A DNA stretch of 64,000 nucleotides from assembly GCA_964398185.1 (NCBI GenBank), contig CAYNML010000007.1, positions 1-64,000 on the forward strand, read 5' to 3'. Below, one piece after another: positions 8,043 to 16,241 of the stretch. The DNA is from Fen-1058 sp964398185. GTDB lineage: Bacteria > Chloroflexota > Anaerolineae > Fen-1058. Both the position numbers and the translations under genes were made by a program. The notes under the pieces were generated by a model. The model was not told where the DNA came from, did no database searches, and saw only the letters and a program-made list of their open reading frames with translations. Numbering within the stretch: position 1 is the first letter of the stretch; each line of letters opens with the position of its first letter.

Positions 8043-9095
8043 CGCGTCGTTGTGGCGCTGAGCGGCGGCGTGGATAGTTCCGTCGCGGCGGCGCTGCTGA
8101 AAGAGCAGGGTTACGACGTGGTGGGCCTGATGCTGAAGTTGTGGAGCGACGGGGAGAGCGGTCGAGCCAATCGGTGCTGCACGCCCGCCGACGTGGAGGC
8201 CGCACGCGCGGTAGCGCATCAGCTGGGCATTCCGTTCTATCTGATCAACATCGCCGATTCGTTCAAGGCCACGGTGGTCGATTACTTCATCGACGAGTAC
8301 GTGGCGGGCCGCACGCCCAATCCGTGCCTGCTGTGCAACCGGCACATTCGCTACGAGCTGCTGCTGAATAAGGCGCTGAGCCTGGGCGCGCACTATCTGG
8401 CGACGGGACATTATGCGCGCGTGCGGCAAGTAAACGGCCAGTATCAGCTGCTGCGCGGGGTCGATGCGCACAAAGATCAGTCGTATGTGTTGAGCGTGCT
8501 GGGCCAGCACGAACTGGCGCACGCGCTGTGGCCGCTGGGCGAGTTGACCAAGACACAGGTGCGCGCACTGGCGGCGCGGTATCAGTTATCGGTGGCGGAA
8601 AAAGCGGAGAGCCAGGATCTGTGCTTTCTGGCCGACGGCGACTATCGCGCTTTTCTAGTCCGCTACGCGCCCGAAGGTTCGATTCGCCCCGGCGAGATTC
8701 GCGACACCTCCGGCCGGGTGCTGGGCCGGCATCAGGGTCTGCCGTTCTACACCATCGGGCAGCGCAAGGGCCTCGGTATTGCCGCCAGTGAACCGCTGTA
8801 TGTGATCGCGCTCGACGCAGCAGCGAACGCTGTGATCGTCGGCGCACAGCGTGAGCTGGGTCGGCAGGAATGCACCGCCCGCGACATGCACTACGTCGGG
8901 GGCGTACAACCGATCGGGCCTTTCCGAGCCACCGCCAAAATCCGCTACAAGGCGCGTGAGGCCGCCGTAACCGTGACGCCGCAGGGATCGATGGCGCAGA
9001 TCGAATTCGACGAAGCCCAACGCGACATCACGCCGGGACAGGGCTTGGTTCTGTTCGACGGCGAGGTCGTGATCGGGCAGGGCTTTATCGCTTGA
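7974..9095 (+). CDS. mnmA: tRNA-specific 2-thiouridylase MnmA
   Basis: Thiolates U34 of tRNA Glu/Gln/Lys using ATP and persulfide sulfur. 373 aa. The PP-loop ALSGGVDSSVAAALL starts near residue 28. The catalytic cysteines are in NPCLLCNRH and ESQDLCFL, and PFYTIGQRKGLGI and KIRYKAREA belong to the C-terminal domains. The start is uncertain. GTG 7974 lies inside the heptad tract with no good ribosome site, so the predicted N-terminus (rich in N, Q, P and T) is repeat-encoded. The next in-frame GTG lies in the first beta strand and would damage the fold. The upstream desulfurase is a plausible sulfur donor. Confidence 0.93.
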   Translation: MNNQQPTTNNQLPAINNQQPAATRVVVALSGGVDSSVAAALLKEQGYDVVGLMLKLWSDGESGRANRCCTPADVEAARAVAHQLGIPFYLINIADSFKATVVDYFIDEYVAGRTPNPCLLCNRHIRYELLLNKALSLGAHYLATGHYARVRQVNGQYQLLRGVDAHKDQSYVLSVLGQHELAHALWPLGELTKTQVRALAARYQLSVAEKAESQDLCFLADGDYRAFLVRYAPEGSIRPGEIRDTSGRVLGRHQGLPFYTIGQRKGLGIAASEPLYVIALDAAANAVIVGAQRELGRQECTARDMHYVGGVQPIGPFRATAKIRYKAREAAVTVTPQGSMAQIEFDEAQRDITPGQGLVLFDGEVVIGQGFIA

Positions 9096-9122
9096 AGCAG
9101 TTTCGCTTGCCATTGCGTCAGC

Positions 9123-9197
9123 GTCATTCCCGCGCGTTGTCGGCGGGAATCCAATGTCTACCAGCAGGGACGCCCGACAACTGCACTCGGGCATGAC
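9123..9197. repeat. Dispersed repeat with two inverted-repeat modules, copy 2
   Basis: Same plan as 2605-2672: GTCATTCCCGCG...GGCGGGAATCCA, then CGCCCGA...CTCGGGCATGAC. It lies between mnmA and the next small membrane gene. Confidence 0.85.
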
Positions 9198-9243
9198 GTC
9201 ACTGGAAGGCGCAAAGTAAACGGAATGTGTTATCGGAGGAGCT

Positions 9244-9513
9244 ATGAATCCGCTTGACATTGGTGTGCCCAATCTGCCGTACAGCGTCATCACTTCACTG
9301 GTGATCTCCATCGTCATCGGCTTTGCCTTCGCTTTCTTCCGGGGCGCGGGGCTGGGGCGGCTGATCGTCTCGGTCATTGCGTCCATTGCCGGCTTCTATG
9401 CGGGGCAGTTTATCGCCAATCTCTTTCAGTGGAGTTTTGTCATGTGGAACGGCGTCCACCTGATCGAAGGCGTGCTGGGCAGCCTGGTGGCGTTGTGGAT
9501 TGTCAATTCGTAG
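9244..9513 (+). CDS. Small membrane protein, 89 aa
   Basis: Three predicted membrane segments: near residues 14-33 (VITSLVISIVIGFAFAFF), 39-60 (LIVSVIASIAGFYAGQFI) and 70-88. Between segments 1 and 2 is a short RGAGLGRLIV loop. The topology and glycine pattern resemble the GlsB/YeaQ (transglycosylase-associated) family, but this is not certain. A strong ribosome site (GGAGGA) precedes ATG 9244. It is followed by two more small envelope genes on the same strand. Confidence 0.6.
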   Translation: MNPLDIGVPNLPYSVITSLVISIVIGFAFAFFRGAGLGRLIVSVIASIAGFYAGQFIANLFQWSFVMWNGVHLIEGVLGSLVALWIVNS

Positions 9514-9540
9514 CCGCGTGTGGTGACACGCCGTGAACCA

Positions 9541-9549
9541 TGCTATAAT
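9541..9549 (+). promoter_or_regulatory. Extended -10 promoter element
   Basis: TGCTATAAT: a perfect -10 hexamer with the upstream TG of an extended -10, 16 bases before the ATG at 9565. I see no good -35. It probably serves the 9565-9978 gene. Confidence 0.55.
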
Positions 9550-9564
9550 GCGGCTGAGGCCGCT

Positions 9565-9978
9565 ATGAACGAAGACCAACTGATCACCACCACTGACGCC
9601 GAGCGGCAGATGCGCCGCCGCATGACGTTGATTGGCATCGGCATCGCCGTCATCGCCGTGCTGATCCTGCTGGGCTTTGCCGCCATGATCGCCGCCGGCG
9701 TGATCGACGAAGTCCGCGACATCGTGATCATTCTGCTGGCCGTCGAATCGCTCATCATCGGCGGCGTGACGCTGTTCCTGCTGTATCAGATCATCATGCT
9801 GCTCACCCTCATTCGCGAAGAACTGATCCCGCTCATCCAGTCCGCGCAGGACACCGTCAATTCGGCGCGCGGCACCACGGTGTATGTCAGCCGCAAGATC
9901 ATCGTGCCCTCGGCGAAAGCGGCTACCACCGTGGCGCGCTTGCAGACCATGGCACGGGTGTTGTTCAGAGGCAAATAA
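9565..9978 (+). CDS. Membrane protein with two TM segments, 137 aa
   Basis: Two hydrophobic segments near residues 22-45 (TLIGIGIAVIAVLILLG) and 50-76 flank a short DEVRD turn. A helical cytoplasmic tail follows (LIREELIPLIQSAQDTVNSA), with a motif recalling DUF948-like proteins. The start is the ATG at 9565, just after the extended -10 element. The in-frame extension to 9520 would begin upstream of the promoter. It precedes a YtxH-type gene by 35 bases, a common pairing of small membrane stress proteins. Exact function unknown. Confidence 0.6.
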   Translation: MNEDQLITTTDAERQMRRRMTLIGIGIAVIAVLILLGFAAMIAAGVIDEVRDIVIILLAVESLIIGGVTLFLLYQIIMLLTLIREELIPLIQSAQDTVNSARGTTVYVSRKIIVPSAKAATTVARLQTMARVLFRGK

Positions 9979-10013
9979 CTCATCCGCAACGATCCAGAAA
10001 GGAGCATGTCAGC

Positions 10014-10358
10014 ATGAACGAGTACGATTCGCGTCTCAACTATCTGGGGACTTTTCTGGCCGGACTGGTGCTGGGCAGTCTGGTGGGCGCGGCCATGGCG
10101 ATGTTGATGGCCCCCGCGTCCGGGCCGGACACGCGCCGCCAGATCCGCGAGAAGAGCCTGGAGCTGCGCGCGCAGGCTGAGCGCCAGGTGGAAGAAGCGC
10201 GCAAGCGCGCCGAGGAAATGCAAGAGCGCAGCCGCGTGGTGCTGGAAGAGCAGAAGGCCAAGTTGAACCAGGCCATCGAAGACGCCAAGCGCGGCGCCAG
10301 GCAAGTGCAGGAAGATTTGACCCCGCCAGCGACCCCCGCCGAGCCGCCCGCGGCGTAA
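10014..10358 (+). CDS. YtxH domain protein
   Basis: 114 aa with one N-terminal membrane helix (YLGTFLAGLVLGSLVGAAMAMLM), the glycine-rich YtxH signature, then APASGPDTRRQIREK and a long charged coiled coil (residues ~45-95) with a proline-rich tail. YtxH/GvpP-like proteins are small membrane-anchored proteins linked to general stress in Firmicutes; the biochemical role is unknown. AAGGAG precedes the ATG. It is the last gene of the plus-strand run and is followed by a terminator. Confidence 0.8.
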   Translation: MNEYDSRLNYLGTFLAGLVLGSLVGAAMAMLMAPASGPDTRRQIREKSLELRAQAERQVEEARKRAEEMQERSRVVLEEQKAKLNQAIEDAKRGARQVQEDLTPPATPAEPPAA

Positions 10359-10373
10359 ACGCCGTCTGAAACA

Positions 10374-10405
10374 AAACTCCCGATCGAACAGGTCGGGAGT
10401 TTTTT
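10374..10405 (+). terminator. Rho-independent terminator
   Basis: Stem AAACTCCCGA / TCGGGAGTTT with a 9-base loop, then a T-run. The A-run on the other side suggests bidirectional use with the converging NAD(P)HX repair gene. Confidence 0.85.
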
Positions 10406-10408
10406 GAC

Positions 10409-12049
10409 TCAGCGCAGTGCCTGCCGCACCAGCGGGAGCCGCTCCAGCACGTCCCCCGCCACTACTCCCGCCGATCCGATTTCGCGCTGCGCCATTTCAC
10501 CGGCGGCCCCGTGCAGATATGCGCCGCACAACGCCGCCTCGTAAGCGGGCAGACCCTGTGCGCGCAAGGCCGCAATTGTTCCCGCCAACACATCGCCGCT
10601 GCCCGCCGCAGCCAGCGCCGGATTCGCAAATGGCAGCAGGATCGATCGCCCGTCCGGCGCGGCGATCACGGTGAACGCGCCCTTCAACACGACGACGTGC
10701 CCCCAGCGCCGCGCAGACTCGAGCGCCACACGTTCCCGATCGGCCTCAATTGCTTTCATCGATAACTTGGTCAGCCGCGCCATCTCGCCGGGATGCGGCG
10801 TGAGGATCGCCGGCGCCGGCGCGCGCGTCCACCACTGATCGATCTGCGCGAGGCTGTTCAGCGCATCCGCGTCCAGCACCAGCGCCGCTTGCTGCACACC
10901 CGGCGCGAGCAACTGTTCGATGAACGCTCGCGCGCGCGTCGTGAGCCCCGGTCCGATCAAGGTGGTCGTGTAATTCTCGATCGCGCCACGCACTTCAGCA
11001 AACGCCGCTGCGTTGAGCGCGCCATCCTCATCGGGCAGCGGCAGGAACGTCGCCTCGTTGATCTTGCCCGCCATGATCGCGTGGATCGACTGCGGCGTCG
11101 CCAGCGTGACCAGCCCCGCGCCCGATCGGTACGCGGCTTCGGCAGCCAACACCGGTGCGCCGGTGTACAACATCGATCCGGCTACGATCAGCACTTTGCC
11201 GAAGGTGCCTTTGTGCGCGTCACGCGGGCGGGCGGGCAGGAGCGATCGAATCAAAACGGGGTCGGCCAATTCTCGATCGACCTCCTGCGCCAACTGCGGA
11301 TCCGTTCCGATGTCGGCCACGATCAATTCGCCGCACAGGCCGGCGCCCGGAAAGCGCACATGCCCGAGCTTGGGATAGGCAAAGGTCACGCTGACGTCGG
11401 CGGGCAGGGTCAGCAGATCGAGCGCGCCGGTGTCGTAATTCAAGCCCGTCGGCCCGTCCACGGCGATGACCAATGGCAGTGTCATTGCGAGCGCAGTGTG
11501 CGAAGCAATCTCGGCGTCAGGGGGAGGAGATTGCTTCGTCGCCGAAAGCGCTCCTCGCAATGACGCGGGCCACGCGGGATTGATGAGATCAGATGCGGCT
11601 GAGCGGCGGACCGACACCGCGTGCTTGACCGCGATCAGCAACTGCGCCAGATCGCCGTCAATGGGCCGCGCCGTGCCCGTGCCCAGCAGCGCATCGACGA
11701 TCACGGCGCAAGAATTCAACCAGTTGTGCAGACGATCATCTGACCACGCGGCGATCCACACGCCGCGCTCGCGCAGTGCAACGCTGTGCTCATCCGCGCG
11801 TGGTTTCAACACGAACACGCCGATCTCTGCCCCGGCGTCGTGCAGGTGACGCGCGGCCACCAATCCATCGCCGCCGTTGTTGCCGGGACCAACGAGTACC
11901 AGAATCCGTTGGCTGCGCACATCCAGGCGGGATTGAACGACGCGCGCCACCGCTGATCCGGCGCGTTCCATCATCGCCGCGTAAGTGTGACCCTGCGCGT
12001 CAGAGGCCGCTTCGATCGATCGCATTTGTTCGACGGTGACGAGTTTCAT
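10409..12049 (-). CDS. nnr: Bifunctional NAD(P)H-hydrate epimerase / ADP-dependent dehydratase
   Basis: 546 aa. Repairs hydrated NADH and NADPH. The N-terminal YjeF/NnrE epimerase domain (1-~235) shows VLVGPGNNGGDGLVAARHL, DALLGTGTARPIDG and VIAVDGPTGLNYDTG. The C-terminal NnrD dehydratase (~260-546) shows KGTFGKVLIVAGS, LDADALN, LTPHPGEMARL and AAAGSGDVLAG. GGGAG precedes ATG 12049. The epimerase domain is interrupted by 28 residues encoded by an 84-bp palindromic repeat (11481-11564). The frame stays open, but the insert precedes the VIAVD strand, so activity of this half is uncertain. The gene follows glmS by 14 bases. Confidence 0.92.
   Translation of the reverse strand: MKLVTVEQMRSIEAASDAQGHTYAAMMERAGSAVARVVQSRLDVRSQRILVLVGPGNNGGDGLVAARHLHDAGAEIGVFVLKPRADEHSVALRERGVWIAAWSDDRLHNWLNSCAVIVDALLGTGTARPIDGDLAQLLIAVKHAVSVRRSAASDLINPAWPASLRGALSATKQSPPPDAEIASHTALAMTLPLVIAVDGPTGLNYDTGALDLLTLPADVSVTFAYPKLGHVRFPGAGLCGELIVADIGTDPQLAQEVDRELADPVLIRSLLPARPRDAHKGTFGKVLIVAGSMLYTGAPVLAAEAAYRSGAGLVTLATPQSIHAIMAGKINEATFLPLPDEDGALNAAAFAEVRGAIENYTTTLIGPGLTTRARAFIEQLLAPGVQQAALVLDADALNSLAQIDQWWTRAPAPAILTPHPGEMARLTKLSMKAIEADRERVALESARRWGHVVVLKGAFTVIAAPDGRSILLPFANPALAAAGSGDVLAGTIAALRAQGLPAYEAALCGAYLHGAAGEMAQREIGSAGVVAGDVLERLPLVRQALR
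11481..11564. repeat. 84-bp palindromic repeat inside nnr
   Basis: Begins GTCATTGCGAGCG and ends CTCGCAATGAC, with inner arms GAAGCAATCTC and GAGATTGCTTCG. This type of repeat (CATTGCGAG...GAAGCAATCTC) is widespread as an intergenic element in bacteria. Its length is a multiple of three and no stop arises on the coding strand. Confidence 0.88.
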
Positions 12050-12063
12050 AATCACTCCCCACT

Positions 12064-13854
12064 TCAATCCACCGTCAGCGTCTTGCTCAGATTGCGCGGA
12101 AAATCGGGATCGTAGCCGCGTGCGACGCTGATCTGATACGACAACAGTTGCAGCGGCAGCACCGCCAAAATCGGATTGAGCAGCGAGTTGCTCGGCGGCA
12201 GGACGATGAGCGTCTGCGCGTTGGCGCGCAAGCGATCATCCTCCGCGCCGATCGCGATCGTATGCCCGCCGCGGCAGGCCGTTTCGTTGATGCCGCTGAC
12301 CAGCAAGGGCACCTCGTCTGGCCCGCTGACGAAGATCACCGGGTAGCCTTCGCGCACGGCCGACAGCGGCCCGTGCTTGAATTCGGTGGAGAGCATGCCT
12401 TCGCAATGGGCATAGGTGATCTCTTTCAACTTGAGCGCGCCTTCCAACGCGATGGCATACGTTGCGCCATAGCCGAGGCAATACAGATCGTCCCACGCGG
12501 CGAGCTGCGGCGCAAGCGCGCTGACTTGCGGCTCGACGGTCGTCAACGTCTCTTGAATCAGATCGGGCAGCCGCGACAATTCGGTTGTCGCGTGTTTGCC
12601 AAGGCGCAGCGCCAGATAAAGAAAGGCCAGCACTTGATTGGTGAAAGTCTTGGTCGCCGGTACGCTGATCTCATAACCGCACGCCATGGGCAGCGACATC
12701 TCGCACTCTTTCATCAGCGTCGCGCCGATCACATTCACCAGACCCAGCGCGGTCATGCCACGTTGACGCGCCGCGTACAAAGCATTGAGCACGTCCTTCG
12801 TCTCGCCGCTCTGGCTGACGAACACGCCCACATCATCCGGGCCGACGGTGGGCAAGTATTGCGGGATGAACTGCGGGGCGAGTACAGGAATGGCCGGGCG
12901 GCCTGCCAACTGCGCGAGATATACCGCGCCCAACAGGCAGGCATGATAACTCGTGCCGCAGCCGATCAAATACAACTGGCGGGCCTGGGATATCCGATCG
13001 AGAAACGGCGCCACCTGCGCGGAGGCCTCCAGCAAGTGCAGCAGCTCGCGCGCCACCTGCGGCTGCTCGTGAATCTCCTTCAACATGTAGTGCGCATAGC
13101 CGCCCTTTTGCGCGGCGGCCATGCTCTCCGTGATCTCTTCCGCAGCACGTTCGATGCGCGCGCCGTCGGCCACGCGGATCAGTTCAATCCGATCGGGGTG
13201 GAGGATGACGATCTCGCCATCGTCAATACGCACAATGCGGTTGGTCAGCGGCAGGATCGACGGCAGATCAGACGAGACGCACGTCGCGCCAGCCGCCAGG
13301 CCGGCCACCAGCCCGGAGCCTTTCTTGATCGCATACAGGCAATTGTCGTCGGCGCGTCCGATCACAAAGGCATAATCGCCTTCCAGATCGTCGTAGGCAC
13401 GGCGGATGGCTTCCACCATGTCGTGGCCGCGCCGCAGATGACGTTCCACGGCGTGCACGCACGATTCGCCGTCGTTCATGGAGCGCACGATTAAGCCTTC
13501 GGCGCTGAACTGCTGGCGCAGCTCGACGTTGTTGACGACGTTGCCGTTGTGCGCGCCAACCAGGCCGCCGTCCGAGTCGAGATGCGGCTGCGCGTTGATC
13601 TGCGAGGGCACGCCGAACGTGGCCCAGCGCAGCTGCACCATGCCGCGCGTGCCCGTCATGGCAGCGAAGTCCAGCCGCGCGGCGACGTCGTCGACTTTGC
13701 CCACGTCCTTGCGCAGATCGATGGTGCGATCGGCGCGCAGGGTGGCGCAGCCCACGGAGTCGTAGCCGCGATACGACAAGCGCCGCGCCGCGTCGATCAG
13801 AATGGGGCCGAGGGGTTGTTCACGCTCGGTGATGATGCCGAAGATGCCGCACAC
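12064..13854 (-). CDS. glmS: Glutamine-fructose-6-phosphate aminotransferase (isomerizing)
   Basis: 596 aa. Makes glucosamine-6-phosphate, the first step to UDP-GlcNAc and peptidoglycan. The glutaminase domain starts CGIFGIITE, and the nucleophile Cys must be residue 1 after Met removal. I therefore choose the GTG at 13854 (GAGG upstream) over the longer frame to 13905. RWATFGVPSQINAQPH and HNGNVVNN are also visible. The two SIS isomerase domains show LIGCGTSYHACLLG, SQSGETKDVL and the C-terminal DFPRNLSKTLTVD. Same strand as the downstream nnr and upstream aldehyde dehydrogenase. No glmS ribozyme is apparent in the short 5' spacer. Confidence 0.95.
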   Translation of the reverse strand: MCGIFGIITEREQPLGPILIDAARRLSYRGYDSVGCATLRADRTIDLRKDVGKVDDVAARLDFAAMTGTRGMVQLRWATFGVPSQINAQPHLDSDGGLVGAHNGNVVNNVELRQQFSAEGLIVRSMNDGESCVHAVERHLRRGHDMVEAIRRAYDDLEGDYAFVIGRADDNCLYAIKKGSGLVAGLAAGATCVSSDLPSILPLTNRIVRIDDGEIVILHPDRIELIRVADGARIERAAEEITESMAAAQKGGYAHYMLKEIHEQPQVARELLHLLEASAQVAPFLDRISQARQLYLIGCGTSYHACLLGAVYLAQLAGRPAIPVLAPQFIPQYLPTVGPDDVGVFVSQSGETKDVLNALYAARQRGMTALGLVNVIGATLMKECEMSLPMACGYEISVPATKTFTNQVLAFLYLALRLGKHATTELSRLPDLIQETLTTVEPQVSALAPQLAAWDDLYCLGYGATYAIALEGALKLKEITYAHCEGMLSTEFKHGPLSAVREGYPVIFVSGPDEVPLLVSGINETACRGGHTIAIGAEDDRLRANAQTLIVLPPSNSLLNPILAVLPLQLLSYQISVARGYDPDFPRNLSKTLTVD

Positions 13855-13913
13855 AGAGAACCTCAGGGTGGTGGGGTGGTTTGGGAAGGTGACTATCGCC
13901 TGCAAACTGGCGG

Positions 13914-14004
13914 CGTGATGCGTGATACGTGATGCGTGAGTCGTAAAGACGGCTGCGCATCACGCCACTTTCAATCAGCAATCCGCAATCTAAAATCCAA
14001 AATC
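13914..14004. repeat. Heptanucleotide repeat tract, 13 units
   Basis: 7-bp units CGTGATG, CGTGATA, CGTGATG and CGTGAGT grade into TTCAATC, AGCAATC, CGCAATC, TAAAATC and CAAAATC. It fills the spacer between the glmS start and the stop of the aldehyde dehydrogenase gene (14007). The unit words overlap with those at 7931-8042 and 22821-22855. Confidence 0.85.
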
Positions 14005-14006
14005 GG

Positions 14007-15539
14007 CTAGCTTTCTTCGCCTTGCGGCAGCAGGATGTCGAACCAGAAGCGCGTCTTGCGATCCGGGCTGAGGTTGACGTGGATGTGTTTGAGTTCGGTG
14101 TACGCGTGCAGGCCCCACGTGCCCAGCTCGCGCCCGAGACCGCTCTGTTTGTAGCCGCCAAACGGCGCTTCGGCGCTGATGAGGTGATAGTCGTTGATCC
14201 ACACCGTGCCCGCACGGAGGCGATTCGCCACTTTCACGGCGCGCTCGACATCGTTGCTCCACACGCCTGCCGCCAGGCCGTAGATCGTATCGTTGGCCAG
14301 CTTGATCGCTTCGTCGAGGCTGTCGTACTTGATGACGGACAGCACCGGTCCGAAGATTTCTTCCTGCGCAATGCGCATGTCGTTGCGGACGTTGGTGAAG
14401 ATTGTCGGGGTGATGAAGTGGCCGTGGGCCAGTTCCGGATCAGTCGGGCGGTGGCCCAGCAGCGCCGGGGTGGCGCCTTCCTCCAACCCGATGCGGATGT
14501 AATCCTCCACGGTCTTCAATTGGCTGGCGCTGATCAGCGGACCCAGATCGCTCGTGCCGTCGGCGGGCAGACCCACTTTAATGCGGCGGGCGCGGTCGAT
14601 GAGGCGCTCCATGAATTCGTCGTAGATGACGGCGGGCACAAAGAGGCGCGTGCCGCTTTCGCAGGCCTGCCCGTTGTGCATGAACGTGGCCCACAGGCAG
14701 CCGTCGATGGCGATGTCCAGATCGGCGTCGTCGAGCACGAGGCTGGGACTCTTGCCGCCCAGTTCGAGCGTGACGCGTTTGATGGTGCTGGCCGCCATCT
14801 TCATCACTTCGCGGCCGGTCTCGGTGCTGCCAGTGAGGGCGATCTTATCGACCATGGGGTTGAGGCACAACTCCGGCCCGACCACGCCCCCCGGCCCGGT
14901 AACCAGGTTGATCACGCCCGGCGGCAGCAGGCCCGTCTCGTGAATGATCTCAAACATCTTCAGCGCGCTGAGCGGCGTGACGCTGGCGGGCTTGAGCACG
15001 ACGCAGTTGCCCGCCGCCAGCGCTGGGGCGATCTTCCACACGGCCATGAGCAGCGGAAAATTCCACGGAATGATCTGGCCGCACACGCCGATCGGTTCGC
15101 GGCGCACAAAGTTGTACGACAGCGCCGGGAAGGTGATCTGCGGCACCGGCTCCAGCGGCTCGAAGTCGGCCAGCTTGGCGAAGTGCCGGAAATGGACGAT
15201 GCCGCCCAGCATGTCCAGCAAAAAGGCTTTGCGCCACGTGCAGCCGCCGTTGCGCATTTCAACGTCGGCCAGTTCTTCCTGCCGGGCTTCCAGCGCATCG
15301 ACGAGTTTGTGCATCAGGCGCGATCGTTCGCCGGGTTCCATCTGCGGCCACGGGCCGTCGTCGAAGGCCTGGCGCGCGGCGAGGATGGCGTCGCGCGTGT
15401 CTTCCGCATTCGCTGTGGCGACATGGCCCAGCAGTTCGCCCGTCGCCGGATCAACGGCGCGATCGTATTGTTCAGTGCGGGGCGCGCGCCATTGACCATT
15501 GATGTACAGATTGTAATAGGGTACTTCAGGGTCTGACAT
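14007..15539 (-). CDS. Aldehyde dehydrogenase family protein
   Basis: 510 aa, usual length for the NAD(P)+-dependent ALDH superfamily, which oxidises aldehydes to acids. Visible: IPWNFPLLMAVWKIAPALA (coenzyme and structural motif), FTGSTETG-like ALTGSTETGREV, catalytic Glu in LELGGKSPSLVLDDAD, catalytic Cys in NGQACESGTRLFV, EEIFGPVLSVIKY and PFGGYKQSGLGRELG. The last three match betaine/phenylacetaldehyde-type ALDHs, but the substrate cannot be set. The sequence has C-E-S where many family members have C-x-A. It follows the IrrE-like gene by 18 bases and is probably co-transcribed with it. Confidence 0.92.
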   Translation of the reverse strand: MSDPEVPYYNLYINGQWRAPRTEQYDRAVDPATGELLGHVATANAEDTRDAILAARQAFDDGPWPQMEPGERSRLMHKLVDALEARQEELADVEMRNGGCTWRKAFLLDMLGGIVHFRHFAKLADFEPLEPVPQITFPALSYNFVRREPIGVCGQIIPWNFPLLMAVWKIAPALAAGNCVVLKPASVTPLSALKMFEIIHETGLLPPGVINLVTGPGGVVGPELCLNPMVDKIALTGSTETGREVMKMAASTIKRVTLELGGKSPSLVLDDADLDIAIDGCLWATFMHNGQACESGTRLFVPAVIYDEFMERLIDRARRIKVGLPADGTSDLGPLISASQLKTVEDYIRIGLEEGATPALLGHRPTDPELAHGHFITPTIFTNVRNDMRIAQEEIFGPVLSVIKYDSLDEAIKLANDTIYGLAAGVWSNDVERAVKVANRLRAGTVWINDYHLISAEAPFGGYKQSGLGRELGTWGLHAYTELKHIHVNLSPDRKTRFWFDILLPQGEES

Positions 15540-15557
15540 GCTTGTGGCCTCCGGGAG

Positions 15558-16058
15558 TTACTCGTCTGAAGGGATGACGACATCGGCCGGCACCGGCAGG
15601 CCCAGTTCGGCCAGCCGGATGAGGGCATCATACGACGTGACCTGAAAGGTCTCACTGACGGCATCAGGGGTTCGATCGGGTTGGGGCAGAGCGCGGATCC
15701 ACGCTTCCGGCATCAGCAGGCAGCGCGCAAAGTATTTGATCGCGCGGCGTGAGACGGGCCAGGGCGCATCCAGTCCGCCCTCGCGCGCGGTGGGGCTGTC
15801 CGACAACAGGCGATACAGCAGGCGGGCTTCGGCGAGACGCGGTGCGAAACGGTACAGGCCATGCCCCATGATGAAGCTGATCTGATCGGTCTGCGCTTCC
15901 CACAGACCGTCGAGGGGCTGCTTCAACATCTGCTCGATCGGCACGGGCGGTCCGGTGACTTGATAGCGCTCCAGCAGCGCGTTGACCAGCCGGTGAATGC
16001 GGGCGCGGGTTTCGGGCGGGATCGCGGCAGCGGGTTCCGCGTTGGGTGTTGAGTCCAT
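15558..16058 (-). CDS. ImmA/IrrE-like protein lacking the metallopeptidase motif
   Basis: 166 aa. The N-terminal helix (RARIHRLVNALLERYQVTGPP) and the C-terminal half (AIKYFARCLLMPEAW, then VSETFQVTSYDALIRLAELGL) follow the M78 ImmA/IrrE pattern of N/Y-x-FA-x-LLMP and a VSxxAL-x-RL helix. The expected HExxH zinc site is absent: the corresponding part reads FAPRLAEARLLYRLL. If the assignment is right this is a non-catalytic member, possibly a regulator or scaffold. A TGGTATAAT element on the minus strand at 16094-16102 is a plausible promoter for this gene and the ALDH/glmS/nnr run. Confidence 0.55.
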   Translation of the reverse strand: MDSTPNAEPAAAIPPETRARIHRLVNALLERYQVTGPPVPIEQMLKQPLDGLWEAQTDQISFIMGHGLYRFAPRLAEARLLYRLLSDSPTAREGGLDAPWPVSRRAIKYFARCLLMPEAWIRALPQPDRTPDAVSETFQVTSYDALIRLAELGLPVPADVVIPSDE

Positions 16059-16093
16059 AGTTGCTCAACGCAGCAGTGAGGTTGGGCACGCGG

Positions 16094-16102
16094 ATTATAC
16101 CA
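16094..16102 (-). promoter_or_regulatory. Extended -10 promoter element (TGGTATAAT)
   Basis: On the minus strand TGGTATAAT lies ~35 bases before the ATG at 16058. No clear -35. The same extended -10 word recurs before several genes in the window. Confidence 0.5.
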
Positions 16103-16241
16103 TAGCGACCGAGCAGAACAGTAGGCTTATCCCCTGTGATGCCATCTCGTGCAGCACATTGACTCCTTGCCCTTGTCCGATAGACGTGAACAAATAATCC
16201 ACTTACAATTCTCACGGGCAGCGCGCTTGTAGGAGAACTCC

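Noticed and set aside
12148..13494. 448-codon plus-strand frame
   Set aside because: Antisense shadow of glmS, which has clear domain motifs on the other strand.
14022..15536. 504-codon plus-strand frame
   Set aside because: Exact antisense shadow of the aldehyde dehydrogenase gene; GC-rich sequence keeps the frame open but it has no motifs or ribosome site.
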